A stretch of 64,000 bases of DNA from Thermoactinomyces vulgaris (GTDB taxonomy: Bacteria > Bacillota > Bacilli > Thermoactinomycetales > Thermoactinomycetaceae), in assembly GCF_003688725.1 (NCBI RefSeq), contig NZ_REFP01000008.1, positions 186,001 to 250,000 on the forward strand, given 5' to 3'. Position 1 is the first letter of the stretch. Every line of letters begins with the position of its first letter. Shown piece by piece: positions 33,792-41,342 of the stretch. The notes under the pieces were generated by a model. It saw only the letters and a program-made list of their open reading frames with translations, made no database searches and had not been told where the DNA came from. Position numbers and translations under genes: made by a program.

Positions 33792-34040
33792 TGGAGTAAT
33801 TAAAGGGGTATCTTGATGAAGCTATGTATTGAAGAGGGAAGCAAAATATGTTTAATGTAGATTTTATTAATTGTAGATGAACTCTCCCTCAGCTAAAATA
33901 TTTTCAATTTCACATGAGGTTACATACTCTTATTGTATAACTAAAGTTCAATTTGCTAATTATAATGAAATTTGTTGATTCTGAGTCTCTTGATTTGTCA
34001 AAAAGGTGACCCCAAATTGCCCGAGGGAATGTTTCATAGA
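33792..34040. other. right flank of the AT-rich insert
   Basis: About 250 bases without a convincing gene. Composition changes from AT-rich to host-like near 33990. I saw no direct repeat matching the left edge (about 30010-30080), no tRNA end and no integrase, so the mode of insertion is not visible. Confidence 0.4.
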
Positions 34041-34067
34041 GAAAAAAAGCCAGGCAGTAAGCCCGGC
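34041..34067 (-). terminator. terminator of the zinc/coiled-coil gene (minus strand)
   Basis: AGCC-GG and CC-GGCT arms form an imperfect stem. On the minus strand it is followed by seven T residues. Confidence 0.7.
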
Positions 34068-34076
34068 TATTTTGGG

Positions 34077-35819
34077 TTATACGGGGGTGGTGGCCATTTC
34101 GCCCTCAAGGTTTTCGGTTTGGCTGTCAATCCATGCTTTCAATTGATTGAACAGTTTTCCATATGGTTTGAGAAGATCCGGTTCGAGATGGATTGCTTGT
34201 TTTGCGAAGGGTTGCGTCAACCGTTTTTCGGTTCCTTCGGTTTCGTAAGGCTGAAGGAAGGCTTGAACATGAACGGAACGGGCATTATCCTGGTCCCGCG
34301 AGATGTTCAGGCAAAAATGAAAGCCACGGGTATGGGATGAAAAGAGATATGAGTGCTCAGCATGATTTGCGACCTTTTGCCAAGAGCGGGCGAGTTCATC
34401 ATGTTGACGCAACGAACCCAGCGAGCTTTTCACAGATTCCATTTCCGATTGGATTTTTTTCATCTCCGCCTTCAGCGTTTCCATCTCCCGATGGATCTTT
34501 TTTTGTTCATCGGCCAGCTTTTGGATTTTGGATCGGGTTTCGTAAATTTGGCGCGTCAAGTATTGGAGTTCTGTTTGGACGGCGATGAGTTCCTGTTGCT
34601 TTTGTTTCAGCTTGCCGGAGGAAAACAGGCGTTTGAAAAATCCGCTGAGTTTCCGGATTTCTTTTTTCAGCTGGTTTTCAACCGCTTCTTTGGCGCTTTT
34701 TTCTTGTGTATATTTCTCTTTCTGTTCCTCATATTCAGATTGTTGTTGCAATAAATCAGTATGTTGATGATGTAAATCTTTGGTTTGCCACTCAAGTCGG
34801 GCATATTCTTCTTCCAGTTGCGCCCGTTGTTCTTCGTGTTGCTGAATCAGTCCGGTTTGAAAACGGAAAGGAAATTCTTTTGGTGCCAGCGGTTGGGCTT
34901 GGTAACGGGCCAAAACCTGATGGATGGTGTCGTGCAAGCGTTGATCTTTGACCTTTGGTGGATCAAACGCGGGAAAAGGTTTTTCATCCAGATCCAAAAA
35001 AGCCAGTTGTTTCTCTATGGAGATCAGTTCCATCCCGGGAGGCTGATCTTCTGTTTGTGTCACCTTGCCGTAGATCGCGATTTTTCTTCCCAAAAGCGGG
35101 GAGAGGAAATCCCGGTCATAAAGGTGTCCCGGGGAAACCGTGATTTTCAATTTCTCATCAGGTCCCAAGGTCAGTTCCACGCCGTGGTACCGGTTCAAAG
35201 AGAGATTTTGCACCACACCGGTGATGATGGCATAGGAGCCGGCTGCTTGGTGTGCTGATTCATGAGAGTACAACATTTGCCCCAAATCGGTGGTTTTTCC
35301 GTCCACCTGCACCCGTTGGTGAACCCAATCTTCCTGCATTCCGTCAAACAGCTCTTGAAACAGAAAAGATTGTTCCGGGCGTTTCTTGCCGGAAGCCGGT
35401 TTGGATTCTTGGGAACGGGTTGGTGCGGCCAAACGCAGGCTTTTTTCCAAGGCCGGCAGACAGAGGACTTGATCATGGAGAACGGTTAATCCGTGCCTTT
35501 GGGCCACTTCGCGAATATAGCCGGCGTCCCGGAAAACGCATCCGGGGATGTGTTTTTGATTGGGGCGAAGCCGGAAATGATGTTCTTTGCTTTTTTTAAA
35601 GTGATAATGGCTCACTTTGGGAAGCTCAGAACGCGAAGGCGGCGTTTCATGCTCTTGGACGTAGCGCTTCCAGCAACCGAAACAGTAAAATTCGCCCTTG
35701 ATTTTGGCAAAGCGGGAAGGGTCCCGTTCCCGGAGCGCGGCGATTTCCTTTGTGTGCTTCCGTTGCCATGTCTCATTCTCCCATAACATCGCATTTCTCA
35801 TACTGGTTACAGAGGGCAT
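34077..35819 (-). CDS. large protein with Cys/His cluster and long coiled coil
   Basis: A 580-residue soluble protein I do not recognise. The N-terminal 100 residues carry a possible zinc site: CFGC near residue 47, then HYHFKK, HHFRLRP and HIPGC. The middle (about 170-290) is strand-rich (YAIITGVVQNLSLNRYHGVE, GRKIAIYGKVTQTED) and suggests an OB-like fold. Residues about 320-480 form a long coiled coil rich in Glu, Gln and Lys. The C-terminal 100 residues are mixed. Such a build fits a nucleic-acid-associated structural protein, but this is inference. ATG 35819 follows AGGTGATC; GTG 35831 is an alternative. Confidence 0.75.
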   Translation of the reverse strand: MPSVTSMRNAMLWENETWQRKHTKEIAALRERDPSRFAKIKGEFYCFGCWKRYVQEHETPPSRSELPKVSHYHFKKSKEHHFRLRPNQKHIPGCVFRDAGYIREVAQRHGLTVLHDQVLCLPALEKSLRLAAPTRSQESKPASGKKRPEQSFLFQELFDGMQEDWVHQRVQVDGKTTDLGQMLYSHESAHQAAGSYAIITGVVQNLSLNRYHGVELTLGPDEKLKITVSPGHLYDRDFLSPLLGRKIAIYGKVTQTEDQPPGMELISIEKQLAFLDLDEKPFPAFDPPKVKDQRLHDTIHQVLARYQAQPLAPKEFPFRFQTGLIQQHEEQRAQLEEEYARLEWQTKDLHHQHTDLLQQQSEYEEQKEKYTQEKSAKEAVENQLKKEIRKLSGFFKRLFSSGKLKQKQQELIAVQTELQYLTRQIYETRSKIQKLADEQKKIHREMETLKAEMKKIQSEMESVKSSLGSLRQHDELARSWQKVANHAEHSYLFSSHTRGFHFCLNISRDQDNARSVHVQAFLQPYETEGTEKRLTQPFAKQAIHLEPDLLKPYGKLFNQLKAWIDSQTENLEGEMATTPV

Positions 35820-35875
35820 ATCAAAGATCACCTCATATGTATAAATATTCTTCCCTCTATTACCATATCAAAGAA

Positions 35876-36049
35876 TTACCGTTCCTTTAACCAAGGAGAC
35901 CCGTTCCAGTTCTCATGATTGGTCCATCCGGTCAAATTTTCGCCCTTTTTGGCATTTATCCATCCCCGCGGGTTTAAATCCGACCGGGTGAAATAATTCT
36001 GTTTGGGCAGTGGTTTTGCTTTGACATTCCAACCAAAATTCTTTTTCAT
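35876..36049 (-). CDS. Trp-rich mini-protein
   Basis: A 57-residue basic protein with six Trp, three of them in a GW-x-N or GWN context (FGWNVK, RGWINAK, TGWTNHE), and a Lys-rich N-terminus. The ATG at 36049 sits nine bases behind AAAAGGAG, a good ribosome binding site. It is short, has no membrane segment and is not a known family to me. It lies 56 bases upstream of the zinc/coiled-coil gene on the same strand, so the two may be one unit. Confidence 0.5.
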   Translation of the reverse strand: MKKNFGWNVKAKPLPKQNYFTRSDLNPRGWINAKKGENLTGWTNHENWNGSPWLKER

Positions 36050-36269
36050 CAGCGTCATCTCCTTTTATATTTAAAAGAGAATGTTGTTTTATTGGAAATA
36101 ATATTCGTTCCGTCATGTTCTTTTCCTGCTTGCAGCAGAGGGGAACCGGTTGTTGTGAACTTCCCGGGGGAGCATTAGACAAAAAATAAGAGACCATCCT
36201 TGAGATCGTCTCGCGATAATTTCATTTGTTAAATTGGCTTGAGAGAAAAAGAACAGGCTTTCTTGCCGT
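36050..36269. other. intergenic region downstream of mazF
   Basis: About 220 bases holding the ribosome binding site of the Trp-rich mini-protein. A 94-codon minus-strand frame crosses the region, but it overlaps the mini-protein and has an implausible composition. No terminator typical of mazEF was recognised. Confidence 0.35.
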
Positions 36270-36599
36270 TTATGACAAAAAGGTATGGATTAATTCAATG
36301 CAATCATTAACCACGTTTTCGGGTGCCCGGCCTTTGATCGTAAATTGCCGTGCCTGCCAATCTAGGCTTTTGACTTGGTCCGCCAGAATGACGCCTTGAA
36401 TGGGCAGACCGTCGGGCAATTTCACTTCAAATGGGTAGCCTTTTTCTTTGCGGGTGATGGGGCAGACCACAGCGAATTTGGTCACTGCGTTGAATGATTG
36501 GGGGGATAAGACAATGGCGGGGCGTCTTCCGGCCTGTTCATGCCCGGCTTGCGGATGGAAGCTGACATAAACAAGATCCCCGCGATCCGGTACGGCCAT
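36270..36599 (-). CDS. mazF: MazF/PemK family mRNA endonuclease toxin
   Basis: A 109-residue toxin that cuts mRNA at short recognition sites. Family marks are VPDRGDLVYVSFHP at the start, GHEQAGRRPAIVLSPQSFN (with the conserved Arg-Pro-Ala-Val/Ile strand), VVCPITRKEKGYPFEV and VILADQVKSLDW. Length is normal. It is translated directly behind the antitoxin, with a one-base overlap of stop and start. Its substrate specificity cannot be read from the sequence. Confidence 0.94.
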   Translation of the reverse strand: MAVPDRGDLVYVSFHPQAGHEQAGRRPAIVLSPQSFNAVTKFAVVCPITRKEKGYPFEVKLPDGLPIQGVILADQVKSLDWQARQFTIKGRAPENVVNDCIELIHTFLS

Positions 36600-36841
36600 T
36601 AAATGAGCTCATTCCCTTCGGTTCCAAGCTGAATTTCTTCATGGCGGTTTTCCGGCGTGACTTTGGCCAGAAGTTCATCCAATGTGGGTTTTTTCTTCTT
36701 TGGAACCAATTTAATCTCTTGGTTTTCCACTTTCATTTCCAATTCGGAGCCTTGCTTGATGGACAACATCTCGGCAATATGGCTGGGGATCCGAATGGCC
36801 AGGCTGTTTCCCCATTTACGGACTTGTGTCGTCATCTTCAT
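36599..36841 (-). CDS. mazE: MazE-type AbrB-fold antitoxin
   Basis: An 80-residue antitoxin. The swapped-hairpin DNA-binding domain shows TTQVRKWGNSLAIRIPSHIA and LSIKQGSELEMKVEN. The C-terminal 30 residues (TLDELLAKVTPENRHEE) form the flexible tail that blocks MazF. Translation starts at ATG 36841 close behind AGGAGG; the ATG two codons later has wider spacing and is also possible. As in other mazEF pairs it should repress its own promoter; a palindrome lies 60 bases upstream. Confidence 0.93.
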   Translation of the reverse strand: MKMTTQVRKWGNSLAIRIPSHIAEMLSIKQGSELEMKVENQEIKLVPKKKKPTLDELLAKVTPENRHEEIQLGTEGNELI

Positions 36842-36891
36842 GATTCCTCCTTGATTTTCCTCCTCTTTCATTTTATCACCTCCGGGATGCC

Positions 36892-36914
36892 TTGTATACA
36901 CATTGTATCTACAA
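36892..36914 (-). promoter_or_regulatory. likely MazE operator upstream of mazEF
   Basis: Overlapping palindromic elements TTGTATaC and TTGTATcTACAA (the latter 36903-36914) lie 51-73 bases before mazE. AT-rich palindromes of this kind are common autoregulatory sites of AbrB-fold antitoxins. The binding itself is inference. Confidence 0.45.
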
Positions 36915-37072
36915 TGCGGTTGGATTATGCATTTATCTTTCAGAATGGCAAACGGGAAAACCGGCTTTAAAATCCATCCAAAATATCCGGGGCAAAAAGG
37001 AGGAAATGGGAGGGACGAAATCAAAAAGGGAGGAAGAATTCAGCTGAGGTTTGAACAGCGGGGGAGAGAAAA

Positions 37073-37777
37073 ATGACGGTGTTTATTATTCTTGTCCTGA
37101 TGTTGTTTGCCACTTGGTTTGTTTTCTACCTGCGGGGAAAACGTTTTGCGTTGAGAGACCGTTTGCAAAAAGCAGATGCCATTGTCGTGCTTGCCGGCAC
37201 CCGGGGAAACATCCGGTTTTTGGACGGCAAAATTGCGACGGCCGTGCGGTTATATCGTGAAGGATGGGCTCCCCGGATCATTTGCAGCGGAAAGTTCAGT
37301 GCCAAGGTGAATGGAACGGGGGAACCCCGGTTGATCTCTCTGGAAACATTGCGGGAGGCTGCACGGTGCGGACGGATTGAAGAAAAAGACATTAAAAGAG
37401 CCGCCGCCACTTGGGATACCCGTCTCGGAGCCGGATATATGCGACGAAAAGCTTTGTCCATGGGGGTTCCTTCCCGTGCGGTTCTCGTCGAAGATGAGTC
37501 CCTCCATACGCGTGAAAATGCGGAGTATGTGCTGGATCTGCTTAAAGAGCATGGTTTATCCCATATCATTCTGGTGACGTCGCCCTTTCATCAATTGCGC
37601 GCTTATTTGACGTTTGCCAAAGTCTTTCAACCGCACGGGATAAAAATCACCAATTATTATGCGGATACAGGGGAATGGCGGCCTTTCACCTGGTTCCTGT
37701 CAAAAGAACATCGAAAACTGGTGAGGGGAGAAGTGCAAAGAATCAAATTGTATAAAGAAAAAGGAGATCTAATGTAA
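37073..37777 (+). CDS. YdcF/ElyC family protein (DUF218)
   Basis: A 234-residue protein with one N-terminal membrane segment (residues about 2-22) and a DUF218 domain facing outward or inward. Marks are ADAIVVLAGT near residue 37, SMGVPSRAVLVEDESLHT RENAEYV around 135-160, and ILVTSPFHQLRAYLTF. DUF218 proteins are linked to envelope integrity and possibly to nucleotide-like ligand binding. The ATG follows GGGGGAGAG. The end overlaps the opposite gene by nine bases. Confidence 0.85.
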   Translation: MTVFIILVLMLFATWFVFYLRGKRFALRDRLQKADAIVVLAGTRGNIRFLDGKIATAVRLYREGWAPRIICSGKFSAKVNGTGEPRLISLETLREAARCGRIEEKDIKRAAATWDTRLGAGYMRRKALSMGVPSRAVLVEDESLHTRENAEYVLDLLKEHGLSHIILVTSPFHQLRAYLTFAKVFQPHGIKITNYYADTGEWRPFTWFLSKEHRKLVRGEVQRIKLYKEKGDLM

Positions 37778-38538
37778 AGACGGCTTTGTTCGCACACCAA
37801 AGAAAATGAGAATCAAGCCGATTAATCCTGTAGCATAAGGATAAAGGATTGGAAAAATGAAAGATGGCCATGCAAATAACAAATCGGTATACCGGCCGAC
37901 CGGATGCCCTGCATATTGAACCAGAAAAGTTTGAAGATCGGTCCTCCCACCTTTATATCCGAACTCTTCTTTTGTACAGGTACCGTCTTCACGAACCTTC
38001 CATAAACGAAACGTTAACATTTCCTTCATCCCGTCACGGTAATATTTGTAATGCAATTCATTTTCATTCCTTACTTTATAGTCAGAGATCTCTGCCAAAA
38101 TGAAGACATGACTTTCCTTTGTTTTGGAATCGGTGACGGCGAAGACAGAAACGTCGTCAGCTGAGGGGGGGGAGGAATTCGGGAGGTTCATTTTCATGAT
38201 TGGTGACGCTCTCCAGCATTCGATTTTTAAATGTATCTAACCGTTTTCCATTCAAGTAAACCTCGACATCGCCTGTGAACACGGATTTTTTGATCTCTTT
38301 TTGCGGCTTGATTTTCAATTCCACTTGGTTTCTGCCATATTTAAAATGAGGCGTGCCGGGGTGCCAGGGATCGTCAAAAGGATTAAGGGTCAGTTGTAAA
38401 TGATAATCAGCGACGATTTTGTAGCGTTGGTTCATTTTTGAATTCCAAGTTTTTTCCATCGTCATTAAGGTGATTAAGGGGAAGGAAAAAAGAGAAAGGA
38501 CCAAACAACCGGTTCAGGCGGATTTTCCCTGTTCGCAT
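37769..38538 (-). pseudogene. membrane-anchored hypothetical gene with two frameshifts, one in a C8 tract
   Basis: The 5' part from ATG 38538 (MRTGKIRLNRL) is in one frame. The central part (VLSLFSFPLITLMTMEKTWN to ENEPPEFLPP) is in a second, joined if one T is removed from a TTT near 38505. The 3' part (SADDVSVFAVTDSKTKESHV to LIGLILIFFGVRTK) is in a third, joined if the run of eight C (38165-38172, G on the plus strand) were seven. The whole would have an N-terminal signal-anchor and a C-terminal membrane helix. Function unknown. The C8 tract could be phase-variable. Confidence 0.65.
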
Positions 38539-38932
38539 TTGGTTCACTCCGATCATGGGGAAGTATGGACACGCATATCCCGGTTCAGCTCTATTATTAT
38601 ATTTTAAATATAAATCATTTTTCGAATTAATAGAATGAAAATAACACCAGCGGTTGTTTCGCTTTCCCGATATTTCATTTTGTTAATGAATGATCATTCT
38701 TGTGCGTTTTCTTCCGGAAAAGGATTATGGGGGATGTATGATTTCAAATCAGGATATTCACTTGAATTCCGGGGTGGAAAAAGGGATTTATTCTTTGGGT
38801 GATTATGTGATTTTTTTCACAAAAAAGCCATACTCGCCCGCAAAAATTGGCAGCGCTTCATGCCATAATAAAGGTGAGAAGGATTAAAGCCAACGTGATT
38901 GGCAAATTGGCGGGAAAGGTGGAGAGAAGCAA
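38539..38932. other. 394-base region upstream of cydA
   Basis: It holds the upstream signals of the minus-strand gene, the perfect twelve-base palindrome GAATGATCATTC (38688-38699), the Rex-like site at 38805-38822 and the cydA leader. A 65-codon frame (38690-38887) crosses these sites and is probably not a gene. Confidence 0.5.
38805..38822. promoter_or_regulatory. Rex-type operator upstream of cydABDC
   Basis: ATGTGA-TTTTTT-TCACAA matches the Rex consensus TTGTGA-N6-TCACAA in 11 of 12 fixed positions. It lies 111 bases upstream of cydA. In Bacillus and Staphylococcus Rex represses cyd genes when NADH is low, so a redox control of this operon is expected. Confidence 0.65.
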
Positions 38933-40342
38933 ATGGATTTGCTCACTTTGTCACGAATTCAATTTGCCGTGACGACGATTTATCACTTTATCTTTGTGCC
39001 TTTGTCCATTGGCTTGGTGTTTTTGATTGCTGTGATGGAGACGATGTACGTTGTCAAAGGCAAAGAAGAGTACAAAAACATGGCAAAGTTTTGGGGAAAG
39101 CTGTTTTTGATCAACTTTGCCGTCGGTGTGGTGACCGGGATCATCCAAGAGTTTCAGTTTGGGATGAACTGGTCGGATTACTCCCGGTTTGTCGGGGATG
39201 TGTTTGGTGCGCCACTTGCCATTGAAGCGTTGTTGGCTTTCTTTATGGAGTCGACGTTTATCGGGCTTTGGATTTTTGGTTGGGACCGGTTGTCCAAAAA
39301 ATTGCATTTGGCTTGCATCTGGCTGGTGTTTATCGGGACGACACTGTCGGCGTTTTGGATTTTGGCGGCCAATTCGTTCATGCAACATCCGGTCGGATTT
39401 ACCATCAATCAAGGCCGCGCGGAAATGAACGATTTTCTCGCCCTCATTACAAACGGGCAATTGTGGGTGGAGTTCCCGCACACGGTGCTCGGGGCGTTGG
39501 CGACCGGGGCGTTTTTGGTGACCGGGGTCAGTGCTTACAAGCTGCTTAAAAAACAAGATGTCCCATTCTTTAAAAAATCTTTCCACATCGGAATTGTCGT
39601 TGCACTCATCTCATCTTTCCTGGTGGCAATATTCGGACATCAGCAAGCGCAGTACCTGATGCATACCCAGCCCATGAAAATGGCGGCCAGTGAAGGGTTA
39701 TGGGAGACCAGTGAGGATCCTGCGCCGTGGACGGTTTTTGCCGTCATCAATCCGGAAACGATGGAGAATAAATATGAAATTAAAATTCCGTACATGCTCA
39801 GCTATTTGACCTACAGCAAGTTTTCCGGATCGGTGGAGGGCATGAAGGAACTGCAACAAAAATATGAGCAGACATATGGAGCGGGAGATTATATTCCGCC
39901 GGTAAGAACCACGTTCTGGAGCTTCCGGATCATGGTTGGGGCCGGCGTGGCGATGATCCTGTTGGGAATGTACGGAACTTACCAGGCCTTGCGCAAAAAA
40001 CTGCCGGATGTGAAACCGTGGTTTTACCGCATCATGGTCTTCGCCATTTCTCTTCCGCATATCGCCAATGCTTCGGGATGGATCATGACCGAGATCGGCC
40101 GCCAGCCGTGGACGGTTTTCGGGCACATGACTACCGCAGACAGTGTTTCGCCGGGTGTGACGGCAGGGGAAGTACTGTTTTCGCTCATCGCTTTCACGGC
40201 GATTTACACGATCCTGGCGATTGTGATGGCTTACTTGTTTGTCCGGGTCATTAAAAAAGGGCCGCATGCAGCCGTTGAAGAGGAAGCCCAGTCGGAAGAC
40301 CCGTTTGAAATGGGGGGACAACGCCATGCTGTATCTCAATGA
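38933..40342 (+). CDS. cydA: cytochrome bd menaquinol oxidase subunit I
   Basis: A 469-residue membrane subunit that carries the three hemes of cytochrome bd and reduces oxygen to water with high affinity. The N-terminal heme ligand His is in TTIYHFIFVPLSIG. GMNWSDYSRFVGDVFGAPLA, the quinol-binding Q-loop region and the C-terminal GWIMTEIGRQPWTVFG are family marks. About nine membrane helices are seen. The Q-loop is of the short type usual in Firmicutes. AAAGGTGGAGAG precedes the ATG. It overlaps cydB by 17 bases. Confidence 0.96.
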   Translation: MDLLTLSRIQFAVTTIYHFIFVPLSIGLVFLIAVMETMYVVKGKEEYKNMAKFWGKLFLINFAVGVVTGIIQEFQFGMNWSDYSRFVGDVFGAPLAIEALLAFFMESTFIGLWIFGWDRLSKKLHLACIWLVFIGTTLSAFWILAANSFMQHPVGFTINQGRAEMNDFLALITNGQLWVEFPHTVLGALATGAFLVTGVSAYKLLKKQDVPFFKKSFHIGIVVALISSFLVAIFGHQQAQYLMHTQPMKMAASEGLWETSEDPAPWTVFAVINPETMENKYEIKIPYMLSYLTYSKFSGSVEGMKELQQKYEQTYGAGDYIPPVRTTFWSFRIMVGAGVAMILLGMYGTYQALRKKLPDVKPWFYRIMVFAISLPHIANASGWIMTEIGRQPWTVFGHMTTADSVSPGVTAGEVLFSLIAFTAIYTILAIVMAYLFVRVIKKGPHAAVEEEAQSEDPFEMGGQRHAVSQ

Positions 40343-41342
40343 ATTGTGGTTTGTGTTGGTGGCCGTGCTCTTTGTCGGGTTCTTCTTTTTGGAGGGATTT
40401 GACTTTGGGATCGGGATGTCGACGAAGTTTCTGGCCAGAACGGACGGGGAGCGGAGGGTTTTGATCAATGCCATCGGCCCGTTCTGGGATGCGAATGAGG
40501 TGTGGCTCCTGACTGCCGGCGGTGCGATGTTTGCCGCATTTCCGCACTGGTATGCCACGCTGTTCAGCGGATATTATTTGCCGCTGGTGATCGTCCTGCT
40601 GGCTTTGATCGGCCGGGGCGTTTCCTTTGAATTCCGCGGGAAAGTGAACAGCGAAAAGTGGAAAAAAACCTGGGATGAAGTGATTTTTTGGGGAAGTTTG
40701 TTGCCTCCGTTTTTGTTCGGGGTTTTGTTTGCTGGTTTGATCCAAGGGTTGCCCGTGGATCATCAGATGGAACTGAATGCCGGGCTGTTTGACATGGTTA
40801 ACTTGTACACCGTGACCGGCGGCGTGACGGTTACCGTTTTATGCCTTGTGCACGGTCTCCTGTTCGCCACGCTGAAGACGACGGGGGATTTGCGGGACCG
40901 GGCGCGGAAACTGGCCAAACGCCTGTTGGTTCCGCTGGCCATGTTGCTGGTGGCGTTTGGGGGCATGACCTGCTTAAAAACCGATTTGTTTAACGTGCGC
41001 GGGGACATTTTGACCGTGACGTTCCTGTTGGGGACGGCGGCTTTCCTGGTGGCCGGAGCGATGATTTCAAAGAAAAAAGACGGCTGGGCTTTCGGCATGA
41101 TGGGCACGGTGATCACCCTCGCGATTGCCTCGGTCTTTACGGGCATGTTCCCCCGCGTGATGATCAGTTCCATTGACAGTGCCTATAACCTGACGGTTTA
41201 TAATGCGGCTTCCGGACCGTATTCGCTGAAAGTGATGACGATCGTGGCTTTGACGCTGTTGCCTTTTGTGTTGGGATACCAAATTTGGAACTACTACATT
41301 TTCCGCAAAAGATTGTCTGAAAAGGAGCACTTGGAATATTGA
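40326..41342 (+). CDS. cydB: cytochrome bd menaquinol oxidase subunit II
   Basis: A 338-residue membrane subunit with about eight helices. NELWFVLVAVLFVGFFFLEG at the N-terminus, GPFWDANEVWLLTAGGAMFA and VTGGVTVTVLCLVHG are typical of CydB. The ATG at 40326 is eight bases behind GGGGGGAC and overlaps cydA. It ends in TGATG, sharing bases with the start of cydD. Confidence 0.96.
   Translation: MLYLNELWFVLVAVLFVGFFFLEGFDFGIGMSTKFLARTDGERRVLINAIGPFWDANEVWLLTAGGAMFAAFPHWYATLFSGYYLPLVIVLLALIGRGVSFEFRGKVNSEKWKKTWDEVIFWGSLLPPFLFGVLFAGLIQGLPVDHQMELNAGLFDMVNLYTVTGGVTVTVLCLVHGLLFATLKTTGDLRDRARKLAKRLLVPLAMLLVAFGGMTCLKTDLFNVRGDILTVTFLLGTAAFLVAGAMISKKKDGWAFGMMGTVITLAIASVFTGMFPRVMISSIDSAYNLTVYNAASGPYSLKVMTIVALTLLPFVLGYQIWNYYIFRKRLSEKEHLEY

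Noticed and set aside
30010-33990. Prophage or integrative element
   Set aside because: No integrase, transposase, att-like direct repeats or phage structural genes were seen at or inside the AT-rich insert.
38690-38887. A 65-codon frame upstream of cydA
   Set aside because: It crosses the Rex-like operator and a palindrome, has no matching family and no clear ribosome binding site at its first codon.
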